Shown here piece by piece: positions 26,111-34,535 of a stretch of DNA of 63,798 bases (positions are counted from its first letter, which is position 1; every line of letters starts with the position of its first letter). The notes under the pieces are model-generated. The model had not been told where the DNA came from. It was given only the letters and a program-made list of their open reading frames with translations, and searched no databases. The stretch covers positions 1-63,798 of the forward strand of contig NZ_FTNK01000022.1 of assembly GCF_900156375.1 (NCBI RefSeq). Direction: 5' to 3'. The position numbers were made by a program, and so were the translations under genes. The DNA is from Paenibacillus macquariensis. Lineage in GTDB: Bacteria; Bacillota; Bacilli; Paenibacillales; Paenibacillaceae.

Positions 26111-26144
26111 ATTATAGAGTGGGGCGTGCGAGAAAGTTTGTCAT
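26111..26144 (-). promoter_or_regulatory. spoIIE promoter, Spo0A-activated type
   Basis: Minus strand ATGACA (26139-26144), a 22-base spacer, then TATAAT (26111-26116). Unusually long spacers of 21-22 bases are known at the Spo0A-activated spoIIE and spoIIG promoters of B. subtilis. Upstream, the minus strand has TGTCGGAA (26170-26177) and on the plus strand TGTCGGG (26199-26205), imperfect Spo0A boxes. Confidence 0.6.
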
Positions 26145-26360
26145 AACAGCGGACAGGCTCTTAAGAAATTTCCGACAAAAAAGCCACCGTTGCGGAATGT
26201 CGGGAATGGGCTTCAATCGCTTCTCACACAACGTTTTAAAACTGCCATCATGATTTTCACTTTGCTAAAATTGGAAGTCTTATGTTCTTTTTCACCTAGC
26301 GATTGAACATGAGATATCTGGAAATCAGTTGGAAGTTGTCGGTAACTTAGGGTATGCGAC

Positions 26361-26394
26361 AAAAAAACCGTAGAGGCATCTGCCTACTACGGTT
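26361..26394 (-). terminator. yabR terminator
   Basis: Minus-strand stem ACCGTAG/CTACGGT with an inner AGGCA/TGCCT pairing, followed by seven T residues. A 103-bp repeat element lies between it and the yabR stop. Confidence 0.75.
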
Positions 26395-26397
26395 ATC

Positions 26398-26500
26398 TTA
26401 AAATATAAGAAAGTATATGTTGTACTTGATATTGTATTCCTTATATTTCCGCTAAAACGGCTGCCGTCTTTGAAAGAGGTCGGCATAGCCGTTTCGACTT
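26398..26500 (+). repeat. Interspersed repeat, long copy B
   Basis: Begins TTAAAATATAAGAAAGTATA and ends AGCCGTTTCGACTT. The 63-base right half (26438-26500) differs from the copy ending at 41887 at only about seven positions. The right half folds: CGGCTGCCGTC can pair with GTCGGC-AT-AGCCG. Confidence 0.75.
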
Positions 26501-26513
26501 ATGATATTGACTA

Positions 26514-27050
26514 TTACATGCGCTTAGCGCCACGGCCGCCACGTTTGGATTCCGTGTTTTTCTTGATGGACGATGCCCGTTCTTCGCTATCTTTTAGGAA
26601 GCGTGACACTTTATCCTCGAATGTAGCTTTGACAGCAGGCTTAAACGAACGCCCGCCTCGTTCACGATTGTAACTACCACCGCCGCCTCCGCCGCCACCT
26701 TCTCTACCGCCACTGAATCGTTCTCCGCCGCCTTCTCTACCGCCAGCACTGCCTCCAGTACTACCGCTACGTTCAGGTCTTGGACTTCTTGGTGGTCTTG
26801 CTGCTTCTGGTGGCTTGTCAACAGTTTGTTTGATGGATAGTCCGATCTTGCCGTCCTTGTCGACATTGATCACCTTAACCGTTACGACGTCATTGATCTT
26901 CAAATGATCATTGACATCCTTAACATAATTATCAGCGATTTCTGAGATGTGAACGAGACCCGTGACACCTCCTGACAGATCCACGAATGCTCCAAAATGG
27001 GTTATGCCTGTCACTTTGCCTTCTAACTTGGTGCCTACTTCGATTGCCAT
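26514..27050 (-). CDS. S1-domain RNA-binding protein YabR
   Basis: The N-terminal 75 residues form one S1 RNA-binding domain (GTKLEGKVTGITHFGAFVDL, GLVHISEI, VTVKVINVDKDGKIGLSIK). The rest is a Gly/Arg/Pro-rich, low-complexity tail with repeated GGREGGG units and a basic end. I start at MAIEVGTK (GGGGAGG upstream), giving 178 residues; the longer open frame upstream is not conserved and runs through the spacer to divIC. B. subtilis YabR (128 residues) is shorter in the tail. RNA target unknown. Confidence 0.9.
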   Translation of the reverse strand: MAIEVGTKLEGKVTGITHFGAFVDLSGGVTGLVHISEIADNYVKDVNDHLKINDVVTVKVINVDKDGKIGLSIKQTVDKPPEAARPPRSPRPERSGSTGGSAGGREGGGERFSGGREGGGGGGGGSYNRERGGRSFKPAVKATFEDKVSRFLKDSEERASSIKKNTESKRGGRGAKRM

Positions 27051-27174
27051 AGAATAAAATGATCCTCCCCTAAAAAATATACAGCAAGATTTATAAATCT
27101 TGGCTGTGGTGATTTGATTATACATAATGCGCAAAGTAAGGTCAACCAACGAATGACCTGCACCTGCGCCTATA

Positions 27175-27510
27175 TTACGGGCTTGAGACGTCCGGACGAA
27201 TTGGAATTTCTTCTGGTCTATATAGACCATAATCCTTACGTGCCAATTGCCCGATATATTCGGGATCCTGTAATCGGTTAACGTCATAATTCAGTTCTAA
27301 TACAGATTTGTCCGTTGCTGCCTTAGCCGCTTGTTTCTCGATTAATTCAGCGTTCGTCGCTGCGATTTGAGAGTTCTGACTCAATAGAGTATATCCTGCC
27401 CAACTCATAAAGAGAACCATAAAGCACATCCATAAAGCCAATCGTCTGCGCCCGCCTGCATATTTAGTTGAACCTTGATTAACTGTTGTCTGCGAGGCAT
27501 ACTTGCCCAT
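27175..27510 (-). CDS. divIC: Septum formation initiator DivIC
   Basis: Bitopic membrane protein of the division machinery that works with FtsL and DivIB. The 111-residue protein has a basic cytoplasmic N terminus, one membrane helix (about 24-44), a heptad-rich coiled coil (SQIAATNAELIEKQAAKAA, about 46-75) and the family end LQDPEYIGQLARKDYGL. It follows yabQ by 13 bases in the order rqcP, yabP, yabQ, divIC, yabR, as in B. subtilis. Confidence 0.93.
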   Translation of the reverse strand: MGKYASQTTVNQGSTKYAGGRRRLALWMCFMVLFMSWAGYTLLSQNSQIAATNAELIEKQAAKAATDKSVLELNYDVNRLQDPEYIGQLARKDYGLYRPEEIPIRPDVSSP

Positions 27511-27523
27511 GAATGAAACCTCC

Positions 27524-28093
27524 TTAAACCCATCGATCCCACAACTTCATACAAATCTGTTTAACCCTCTTGATCCGCTCTGGTATTCTCAGCTTGGTTG
27601 TTAACGGATGAAGCATCCATTTGAACAGTCTCCAAAAAGGATGTAAGCATCGCAATACAATGCCAAAAATGAACGTAATCAATGTCCACATGATGCCTAA
27701 TATACTCACTATTAACCGATATAGAGTTCTAATGGGCAACCAAATGACGACTATGAATAACCGCTTCAGCAAATATAATACATATTGTACTACCTTTATT
27801 AACATTACCACAAATCGCTGTGTTGTAACACTTAAGATTAAAAAATAGCCCCACACGCCTATAAACAACCCAACAAATGCATAAAACCGCAACTGCCCCT
27901 GATTGCTAATATAAAGCATTCTAAATATGAAGAAGGCCATTCCACACCAATACATCAAATCGAGCACATGGATTGTCCACTTGGGAAAGTGGAACTGATT
28001 GGACAGCACCCGGTAGCTGTCATAAGCCAGTCCCATGGCTGCCCCTGAGAATATCATCCAGAACAGCGTAATCCACTGAACGTAGGGACTCAT
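27524..28093 (-). CDS. yabQ: Spore cortex biosynthesis protein YabQ
   Basis: A 189-residue membrane protein with about four hydrophobic segments in the first 130 residues (WITLFWMIFSGAAMGLAYDS at the N terminus) and a basic, Trp- and Arg-rich C terminus. B. subtilis YabQ is sigma-E dependent, resides in the outer forespore membrane and is needed for cortex. Overlaps yabP by four bases (ATGA), so they are coupled. The call rests on gene position plus membrane layout and the conserved N terminus. Confidence 0.9.
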   Translation of the reverse strand: MSPYVQWITLFWMIFSGAAMGLAYDSYRVLSNQFHFPKWTIHVLDLMYWCGMAFFIFRMLYISNQGQLRFYAFVGLFIGVWGYFLILSVTTQRFVVMLIKVVQYVLYLLKRLFIVVIWLPIRTLYRLIVSILGIMWTLITFIFGIVLRCLHPFWRLFKWMLHPLTTKLRIPERIKRVKQICMKLWDRWV

Positions 28094-28374
28094 TTGAATA
28101 GTTTGCCCAACATTCCTTTATTTTTACTATGGTGGGATCCGGGATCCAAATATACAAGCGAATGCACAAGCCCATCGATGGAGAGGAGACCATCCTCCAA
28201 GCTGAGATTTTTGATATGTAAGTTCTGACCTTTAATGGTCAAATGTCCGAGTTCTGTTTGCAACAGAAACTCCTCGCTGTCGAAGCTTTCCACATTGATA
28301 ACGCCTGTCATATGAATTTGTCTACGGTTTTGCATATGAAGATCATGTACCTTCGTTTTTCCTTGCTCAATCAT
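28090..28374 (-). CDS. yabP: Sporulation protein YabP
   Basis: A 94-residue soluble protein of the YabP/YqfC family: a compact beta-rich fold with HMTGVINVESFDSEEFLL, TELGHLTIKGQNL and DGLLSIDGLVHSLVYLD. Family members are sigma-E dependent and associated with the spore coat or cortex. First gene of a yabP-yabQ-divIC-yabR run that begins after the rqcP terminator, so a promoter must lie in 28375-28480; I could not assign it confidently to sigma-E. Confidence 0.92.
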   Translation of the reverse strand: MIEQGKTKVHDLHMQNRRQIHMTGVINVESFDSEEFLLQTELGHLTIKGQNLHIKNLSLEDGLLSIDGLVHSLVYLDPGSHHSKNKGMLGKLFK

Positions 28375-28471
28375 AGCATGTACCCCTCCTTCTACAGATA
28401 GCTTATGGTGGGTATTGGTCCATTAGAACCTCATGATCCTAAACAAATATATTCTCTTATCTCAAAATAGC

Positions 28472-28513
28472 GCAAAAGAAAGAGCGTCCTCTTCATTTAA
28501 GAAGAGGACGCTC
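28472..28513 (-). terminator. rqcP terminator
   Basis: Perfect 13-bp stem (GAGCGTCCTCTTC and complement, 28482-28494/28501-28513) followed by TTTCTTTTG on the minus strand. Confidence 0.9.
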
Positions 28514-28540
28514 CATGATAAATCTTTCCCCTATGACTAG

Positions 28541-28813
28541 TTAGATACCTGTCTCTCTAGCAATAGGTTCTTCCTTGACCAAGGTGTAAAGGCTTGTGGC
28601 CTCTTCCTTACGGGTGCTCTCAACAAGTCTCTCAACCCGAACTGTAACCAGCTTCTGGCCAAATTGAACGGTAATTTCATCGCCCACTTTCACCGCGCTG
28701 CTAGGTTTTGACTCTCGACCGTTGATAAGTACCCGACCTTGATCCGAAATATCCTTCGCTACGGTACGCCGCTTGATTAACCTTGATACTTTAAGGAATT
28801 TATCAATTCTCAT
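28541..28813 (-). CDS. rqcP: S4-domain ribosome quality-control protein RqcP (YabO)
   Basis: A 90-residue Hsp15-like protein with an S4 RNA-binding domain at the N terminus (RIDKFLKVSRLIKRRTVA, GRVLINGR) and the KVGDEITVQFG turn. RqcP works with RqcH on stalled 50S subunits to add C-terminal alanine tails. It follows hup by two bases, so the two genes are co-transcribed; the downstream terminator separates it from yabP. Confidence 0.94.
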   Translation of the reverse strand: MRIDKFLKVSRLIKRRTVAKDISDQGRVLINGRESKPSSAVKVGDEITVQFGQKLVTVRVERLVESTRKEEATSLYTLVKEEPIARETGI

Positions 28814-28815
28814 AA

Positions 28816-29088
28816 CTATTTTACAGCTTCTTTAAGTTTGTTACCCGCTTTGAAAGCTGGAACTGTAGATTCAGGGATTTCGATCGTATTTCCTGTTTGT
28901 GGGTTACGACCTGTACGTCCTGCACGTTTGCGAGTTTCAAATGTACCGAAACCGATCAATTGTACTTTATCTCCGCCTGCCAATGCATCTGTTACTTCAC
29001 CTAGAAAACCATTCAAAACGGATTCAACGTCTTTCTTAGTCAATCCACTTTTTTCGGAAATATTGTTAATAAGGTCTGTCTTGTTCAT
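28816..29088 (-). CDS. hup: DNA-binding protein HU
   Basis: Histone-like nucleoid protein. From MNKTDLIN the protein has 90 residues, with the HU signature GFGTFETRKRAGRTGRNPQ (about 46-64), the DNA-contacting beta arm, and FKAGNKLKEAVK at the end. An ATG-ATG pair is present; the second is eight bases from AGGAGG and matches the B. subtilis HBsu start. In B. subtilis HBsu lies elsewhere (hbs, near spoIVA), so its place beside rqcP and mazG is a lineage difference. Confidence 0.96.
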   Translation of the reverse strand: MNKTDLINNISEKSGLTKKDVESVLNGFLGEVTDALAGGDKVQLIGFGTFETRKRAGRTGRNPQTGNTIEIPESTVPAFKAGNKLKEAVK

Positions 29089-29175
29089 CATTAGTTCCTC
29101 CTAATATATATATAAGTTGTTATTACCATCGGTATGGGACTTCGGCTAACAAAACCGACATCACACCGGAATTGC

Positions 29176-29205
29176 ACTATATGGATATTCTTGATTTAGA
29201 TACAA
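29176..29205 (-). promoter_or_regulatory. Candidate hup promoter
   Basis: Minus strand TTGTAT (29200-29205), N18, TATAGT (29176-29181), giving an 80-base leader that contains a small TCGG/CCGA stem. Plausible but not strong. Confidence 0.35.
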
Positions 29206-29251
29206 AATCCTGCTTTTCCGATGTAATTTTTAATTTTTTGTTCGAATTTTG

Positions 29252-30751
29252 CTATTTATTGACGATTTGTGTTTTGGCCAGGTTCCATATTTCATCCATT
29301 TCTTCTAACTTACTATCCGTAATGGATCGTCCTTGTAACCGTAAATGTTCCTCAATAAAGTGGAACCGCGATATGAATTTGTGATTCGTCTTCGATAGCG
29401 CTTCTTCAGGATCAGCATGAATAAAACGAGCTATATTAGAAACAGCAAACAATAAATCACCAAGCTCTAACACCTGATCCTCGTGACTCTGCTCTTGTTC
29501 AATAGCTTCACGCAACTCAAGCAATTCTTCTTCTATCTTGGAAAATACACCCTCGATATCATCCCAATCAAAACCGACCTTAGCGGCCTTTTTCTGCAAT
29601 TTGTAGGCTTTCATCAATGCCGGGAATTCACGTGGTACGCCATCTAATACAGATGTCTTCTCAGCGCTTAGCCCTTTAAGACGTTTCTCCTCCATCTTCA
29701 TCTTATCCCAGCTTTGTAGAGCCGCTTCCGAATCTTTAGCAGACGCATCTCCAAAAACATGGGGGTGACGGAAGATCAACTTATCATTCAGGCCTTGTAT
29801 GACGTCATATATGTTGAAGGAACCATTCTCCTCCTCCATTTGAGAGTGAAGTAGGATTTGTAGCAATAGATCTCCTAATTCCTCCTGCATATGCTCTGGG
29901 TCGTCCTCATCGATGGTCTCTACCACTTCGTAGGTCTCTTCAATGAGATTCTTGCGTATGGAATCATGGGTTTGTTCTCGATCCCAAGGACATCCCTCTG
30001 GACTACGAAGGATACCTACAATTTCATGCAGTCGGGCAAATGTCCGTTGTCGCAAATGATCTTCATCACTTCTAGGCACATATACCAAGGATAGATTTCC
30101 AAACCCCTCTACACGATCCAACTCATATAAAGGTACGCTCACAATATCCTCTTGTCCTTGTACACCCAAAGCATGTCCCACGATCACCGTATAATCATCC
30201 GGATAAATTTCCATCAGACTTAACTTCACCTCTGAAGCGGTATACACATCATAGACTTGTCCGATTAAAGTATGTAACTGCGGCTGTATGAGTGTACTAT
30301 TCAGTCCCGCTGCATCCAACAATTGAAAGCCTTCAATCGGATCAAAGCCAAGTCTTGTGAAAGCTTCATCTAGAAAGCTCTCTCCGCCAAGCACACGCAA
30401 TGTAATACCTTGTTCTGGACACCGCTCTCGAAGTAGCTGGACCGTTGACTCTGCCACCATGGGATGACCTGGCACAGCATACACAATCTCTGTGCCCACC
30501 TCACCTGCACGAGCCTTATCTATTAATTGATTAGCAATCGTATTATATACCTCTGGGAAGGAATCATGCGTCTCATATATTCCGTCAAATGACTCAATAG
30601 ACAAGTTCCATTCATCAATCGCGGACATGACCGGATGTTCTTTCGTTCTAACGTATATACTTGTAGCCTTTTGTAATGTCTTCACAATACCTACCGTGAG
30701 CTGGTCGGGATTTCCCGATCCAAGACCTACGACTGTTAATGTTGAGCTCAT
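29252..30751 (-). CDS. Tetrapyrrole methylase / MazG nucleotide pyrophosphohydrolase fusion (YabN)
   Basis: A 499-residue two-domain protein. Residues 1-220 are a tetrapyrrole (SAM-dependent) methylase-like domain (VVGLGSGNPDQLTVG, YAVPGHPMVAES). Residues about 235-495 contain the MazG all-alpha NTP pyrophosphohydrolase, with GCPWDREQTHDS and the metal-binding EETYEVVE and EELGDLLLQILLH, then a second weaker MazG repeat (GFDWDDIEGVFSKIEEEL, LELGDLLFAV). The same fusion is YabN in B. subtilis. MazG clears non-canonical NTPs; the role of the methylase half is unknown. Confidence 0.93.
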   Translation of the reverse strand: MSSTLTVVGLGSGNPDQLTVGIVKTLQKATSIYVRTKEHPVMSAIDEWNLSIESFDGIYETHDSFPEVYNTIANQLIDKARAGEVGTEIVYAVPGHPMVAESTVQLLRERCPEQGITLRVLGGESFLDEAFTRLGFDPIEGFQLLDAAGLNSTLIQPQLHTLIGQVYDVYTASEVKLSLMEIYPDDYTVIVGHALGVQGQEDIVSVPLYELDRVEGFGNLSLVYVPRSDEDHLRQRTFARLHEIVGILRSPEGCPWDREQTHDSIRKNLIEETYEVVETIDEDDPEHMQEELGDLLLQILLHSQMEEENGSFNIYDVIQGLNDKLIFRHPHVFGDASAKDSEAALQSWDKMKMEEKRLKGLSAEKTSVLDGVPREFPALMKAYKLQKKAAKVGFDWDDIEGVFSKIEEELLELREAIEQEQSHEDQVLELGDLLFAVSNIARFIHADPEEALSKTNHKFISRFHFIEEHLRLQGRSITDSKLEEMDEIWNLAKTQIVNK

Positions 30752-30841
30752 ACGCCTACCTCCACTCTTTATTCGCCCATGATGACGAAGGGATCATGAA
30801 TAGAATACTACTACACCATAGACTATTGTAGCGCACTAAGC

Positions 30842-32545
30842 CTAGCGTAGCACGCGTAGCTTTTGGAGTAGCCTCGCAAGTCCATTGCCAACCTTAGGTA
30901 ACATACGTAGCTCTTCCTCACGGATCAGCTTCGTTAGTGCCACTAGGATGACGAATACGATGGCCCCTGCGGTTACACCGCTAAGGCTCTCTACTAAAGC
31001 AACCATTCGCCCTGCGCGTATCCCTAGCGCAGAGAGCACAGCCGCAGCCGCCCACTGAGCGCCGACTGCGGCACTAGCAAGGCCGGCGAGAATAATCGCC
31101 GGCTTAAGCAGCATGGCACCGGCGCCAAGGCGCAGACCGGTGCTGCGGACGAGCAGCGCAACGTTCAGCGCTGCGGCCAACAGTTGCGCGGCCACGAAAG
31201 CGATCGCCGCGCCAGTGATGCCCAACTTGGGCACTAGCCACAAGTTGAGCAGCGTCTTTGCTAACGCGCCGATCAGCAAGTTCATAGCCGGTGCCTTCAC
31301 CATGCCGATGCCTTGTAGTAGCGCTGCTGAAATCAAGCTAATCGAGCTGAACGCAGCTGTAAAGGCAATCCAGCGAATCGTGTCTGTACCTGTTGTATCC
31401 TGATACAACATCACATTGATCGGTTCTGCCAATACACATAGCCCTACGGAGGCTGCAAGTCCCATCATCCAAAACCAACGAAGCGCTAAGCGACATTGAT
31501 TCTGCATCAATAAGTTATCTCTCTTAAACCTTGCCTCAGCTAACGCCGGAATGAACAGTACGGATAGTGATGTGGCCAACATCGTTATCAGTTGGACAAG
31601 AGGTATGCCACGATTATAAATCCCGAACTGAATCATCGCACCCGAATCACCAATGCCACCTGCCTTGAGTAGCTTAGGAACCGTAAAGGTATCGACCAAA
31701 TTCATTAATGGCAGAGCCAATGAAGCAAGACAAATAGGAATAGCGTACACCACTATATTTCTCAACAGCCTCCATGAACTTTCCGATCCTATAGGGTCAC
31801 CATTCACTGCAGCTGCTACATCTACATGGATTACTGTAGCTGTCTCACGTCTTATCGTTACCTCCACGGGAATCATCTTCTTGTTTACCTTTGTACGATA
31901 CCTGCGCCAATAGAACAGCATCACCAGTAACCCGGCAGCCCCACCGGCAGCAGAACCAAAAAGCGCACCTGCAGCAATATCCTCTGGTCCAGCTTGTCTA
32001 GAGGTTAAATAGAGTAACAGCACAATCATCACGGTTACGCGAACGCTCTGTTCCACAATCTGTGAGATAGCCGTAGGAATCATATTCTGATGACCTTGAA
32101 AGAATCCTCGAAGCAAAGACATCAAGGGAACAAACAAAAAAGCGATGGAGACGTACCGAATAGCCGACACCACATGAGCATTGTCAATCCATCTTGCGAT
32201 TAATGGCGCACCCACATAGGTGCAGAGCCCAAGGAGGACACCCAATAATCCAATAAACCAAGAAGATAGACGTAATATCCGTCTATTCTCCTTGTCGTTA
32301 CCAGTAACATCGTTCTCTGCCACGAACTTAGAGATCGCAATAGGGAATCCAGCAATAGCTAACGTGATTACCAATGAATAAAATGGATAAACGGTATTAT
32401 AAATGCCGAACACGACATCCCCGCCCATATTTTGCAGAGGGATTTTTTGCAAAGTGCCAATCAACTTCGAGAGCACAGTGGCTAGCGTTAATATGAATGC
32501 ACCATGTAGCATTCTTGAAGCTACGCTCACGTTATCCTTCATCAT
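30842..32545 (-). CDS. Polysaccharide/lipid flippase of the MOP superfamily (SpoVB/YabM-like)
   Basis: A 567-residue integral membrane protein with about 14 helices and the MurJ/Wzx/SpoVB pattern: GAFILTLATVLSKLIGTLQK at the N terminus, AIAGFPIAISKFVAEND, and SLLRGFFQGHQNMIPTAISQ. YabM occupies this position in B. subtilis; related proteins flip lipid-linked peptidoglycan or spore wall precursors, but the substrate here is not shown. DNA at about 30990-31300 (C-terminal helices) is far more GC-rich than its surroundings (near 68 percent in a 120-base sample). Confidence 0.88.
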   Translation of the reverse strand: MMKDNVSVASRMLHGAFILTLATVLSKLIGTLQKIPLQNMGGDVVFGIYNTVYPFYSLVITLAIAGFPIAISKFVAENDVTGNDKENRRILRLSSWFIGLLGVLLGLCTYVGAPLIARWIDNAHVVSAIRYVSIAFLFVPLMSLLRGFFQGHQNMIPTAISQIVEQSVRVTVMIVLLLYLTSRQAGPEDIAAGALFGSAAGGAAGLLVMLFYWRRYRTKVNKKMIPVEVTIRRETATVIHVDVAAAVNGDPIGSESSWRLLRNIVVYAIPICLASLALPLMNLVDTFTVPKLLKAGGIGDSGAMIQFGIYNRGIPLVQLITMLATSLSVLFIPALAEARFKRDNLLMQNQCRLALRWFWMMGLAASVGLCVLAEPINVMLYQDTTGTDTIRWIAFTAAFSSISLISAALLQGIGMVKAPAMNLLIGALAKTLLNLWLVPKLGITGAAIAFVAAQLLAAALNVALLVRSTGLRLGAGAMLLKPAIILAGLASAAVGAQWAAAAVLSALGIRAGRMVALVESLSGVTAGAIVFVILVALTKLIREEELRMLPKVGNGLARLLQKLRVLR

Positions 32546-32610
32546 TTACTTCCCTACTTTTCGCGGTAATTGAGATGATTTACTCTATTATAACCGCGAT
32601 CAGTGTCACA

Positions 32611-32663
32611 AAAAAACTCCCGCTTCTTTTGCTCCGTGTATAAGGAACGAAAGAATAACGGGA
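32611..32663 (-). terminator. spoVT terminator
   Basis: Minus-strand imperfect stem (TCCCGTT...TTCTTTCGTTCC / GGAGCAAAAGAAGCGGGA) followed by TTTTTTTG, 15 bases after the spoVT stop. Confidence 0.8.
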
Positions 32664-32678
32664 ATGGTCTTGGATTTC

Positions 32679-33221
32679 TTATTGTTCCATTTGTTTGCCT
32701 AGGAATGAAGCGGCTGTCTCAGCCATCTTCACTTCCATCTGGCCCATTTTCACGGATTCATCTTTGTTCATAAGAATGACGGATCCAATCGGATCTCCAC
32801 CCGAAATGATTGGTGCTACGACATAAGATGAAAGTGTCTCCTGATGGTCTTTACTGAGTTCGTAACTTCCGCTGTTCGTTTCCAACAACGATTTACGACT
32901 ATCCATACAATTCTCAATAAGTATCCCCACCTGTTTATCTAGATACTCCTTTTTGGAGCCTCCAGCCACAGTAATAAAGGTATCTCTATCCGAGATGATT
33001 GTGATATGTCCTGTTCCCTCAAATAATGATTCAGCGTATTCCTTAGCGAAATCACCAAGCTCTCCGATTGGTGAGTATTTCTTCAATATCACTTCACCAT
33101 CACGGTCTACGAAAATTTCAAGCGGGTCTCCTTCGCGGATTCGCAATGTTCGTCTAATTTCTTTCGGGATAACAACTCTGCCTAAGTCATCAATACGGCG
33201 TACAATTCCAGTAGCTTTCAT
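32679..33221 (-). CDS. spoVT: Stage V sporulation protein T, AbrB-family regulator
   Basis: Forespore regulator that modulates sigma-G dependent genes. The 180-residue protein has an N-terminal swapped-hairpin AbrB domain (MKATGIVRRIDDLGRVVIPK, RTLRIREGDPLEIFVD) and a C-terminal GAF-like domain (about 55-178: GTGHITIISDRDTFITVAGG, SYVVAPIISGGDPIGSVIL). Length matches B. subtilis SpoVT (178). The N terminus is close to AbrB at 52178, a paralogue. Confidence 0.97.
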   Translation of the reverse strand: MKATGIVRRIDDLGRVVIPKEIRRTLRIREGDPLEIFVDRDGEVILKKYSPIGELGDFAKEYAESLFEGTGHITIISDRDTFITVAGGSKKEYLDKQVGILIENCMDSRKSLLETNSGSYELSKDHQETLSSYVVAPIISGGDPIGSVILMNKDESVKMGQMEVKMAETAASFLGKQMEQ

Positions 33222-33479
33222 TTCACATGTTGCCCCACTTTCTAAAGAAGATTTTTCAACTACTGTTTCAAAAGGGAAATGGAGAGCCCCCAGATCAGTT
33301 ATAAGTGTGATATCTGACCATAGTATTTAACTCTATCCACTTCCTTATACATACAATACACATAATAGTTATGCTAATTCATCATAACCAATCGTTCATT
33401 TCCGTTATTCATTGACAATTCAACAAATCCTACTTGTCCCATACCCCTGCTTGTCCCACGAACAGTGCTAATCGTGATA

Positions 33480-34535
33480 TTAAGGTGTTGTGACGTCAGT
33501 CTTTGTTTTATCATCTTTTGTAGCCTTATTATCTGTTCCCGTGGAGTCTTTTCCTGCTTCAGGAGTCGTTTTCTCATCCGTCTTCACTTCTGGAGATTTC
33601 GGCAAGTTCACCTTTTTGATAATATCTTTCAAGTCTTTACTCATAAATTCATCGATTTTGCTTGAACCTATCGAATTCTTAATCGCATCTTTTTGTACTT
33701 GTGTTAATTTATCAAAAGGTGTCTCTGTACGTGACTCCACCTTCAAAATGTGATATCCATAATCGGTCTCCACAGGATCACTAATGGTGTTCAGTGGAAG
33801 GGTCACTGCGCTTTGTTTGAAAGCTTCTACCCACTTACCTGCAGGTGTATCTTTGTACAAACCGCCATTTTCCGCAGAACCTGGATCCTCGGAATATTTC
33901 TTCGCAATGGTCGCGAAGTCTTCACCCTTATCCAACTTAGACTTCACTTCTTTGGCAATCTTCAAAGCCTCTTCCTTGGTACGCTCTTTCTGATTAGCAT
34001 CAGTTAAAGAGATCAGAACATGTCTAAGCGAGACGACCGTGAAGTCCTGTTTCGTAGCTTCATATTGTTTCTTCACTTCTTCATCTGTTACCTTACGAGT
34101 CATATCCTCCATTGAGATCATGACTTGTTCCAAGTAGCCCAACAAATCGGATTCCTTCAGTTCTTGTTTTTCCAACATGGTTTTGAATTGCTCTGCAGTA
34201 ACCTGCTGCTTCATTTGATTCAATTGATCAGCCGCTAATTTCTTACCTGCTTCTTTAGCTTCCTTAGTTGCTTTATCGCTCAAATACTCAAAAGCCACTT
34301 GTTGGTTTACAAGATATGTCTTGAAATCTTCCATTTCTGCTAGTTGCTCATACTGTGGTGATAAAAAGATAAGCACTTTTTTCTCGAGATTGTATTCTGC
34401 GAGCGTAAGTTCGCCGCCCTTATAGGTTGCAACAACGTCTTCATTACTTTTACCACATGCAGATAGCAAAGATAGCGTTAATACCGCCACTAGCGTAATA
34501 GATACTAATTTCCATGATTTCTTATTTAACAACAT
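33480..34535 (-). CDS. PrsA-like foldase lipoprotein (parvulin peptidyl-prolyl isomerase)
   Basis: Exported lipoprotein that helps fold secreted proteins outside the membrane. The N terminus is a lipoprotein signal with a lipobox ending LLSAC, modified cysteine at about 27. A helical SurA_N-like region follows, then a parvulin domain (VVSLRHVLISL, EDFATIAKKYSEDPGSAENG, DYGYHILKVESR, about 180-275) and an acidic, Lys/Thr-rich tail. I start at MLLNKKSW because AAAGGGGA lies upstream; the ATG is inside the last codons of mfd (14-base overlap). B. subtilis has no gene here, as its prsA lies elsewhere. Confidence 0.93.
   Translation of the reverse strand: MLLNKKSWKLVSITLVAVLTLSLLSACGKSNEDVVATYKGGELTLAEYNLEKKVLIFLSPQYEQLAEMEDFKTYLVNQQVAFEYLSDKATKEAKEAGKKLAADQLNQMKQQVTAEQFKTMLEKQELKESDLLGYLEQVMISMEDMTRKVTDEEVKKQYEATKQDFTVVSLRHVLISLTDANQKERTKEEALKIAKEVKSKLDKGEDFATIAKKYSEDPGSAENGGLYKDTPAGKWVEAFKQSAVTLPLNTISDPVETDYGYHILKVESRTETPFDKLTQVQKDAIKNSIGSSKIDEFMSKDLKDIIKKVNLPKSPEVKTDEKTTPEAGKDSTGTDNKATKDDKTKTDVTTP

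Noticed and set aside
26594..26866. A 90-residue open frame rich in Ala and Val, inside yabR.
   Set aside because: It is the shifted frame of the Gly/Arg repeat tail, so its low stop frequency reflects the repeat rather than a gene.
28375..28480. A sigma-E promoter for yabP.
   Set aside because: GAATATATT resembles a -35, but the nearest CAT-type -10 is at the wrong distance (about 10 bases), so I did not annotate it.
33374..33577. A 67-residue basic open frame downstream of the PrsA-like gene.
   Set aside because: It overlaps the PrsA-like C-terminal tail in another frame, starts without a ribosome-binding site and has no recognisable motif.
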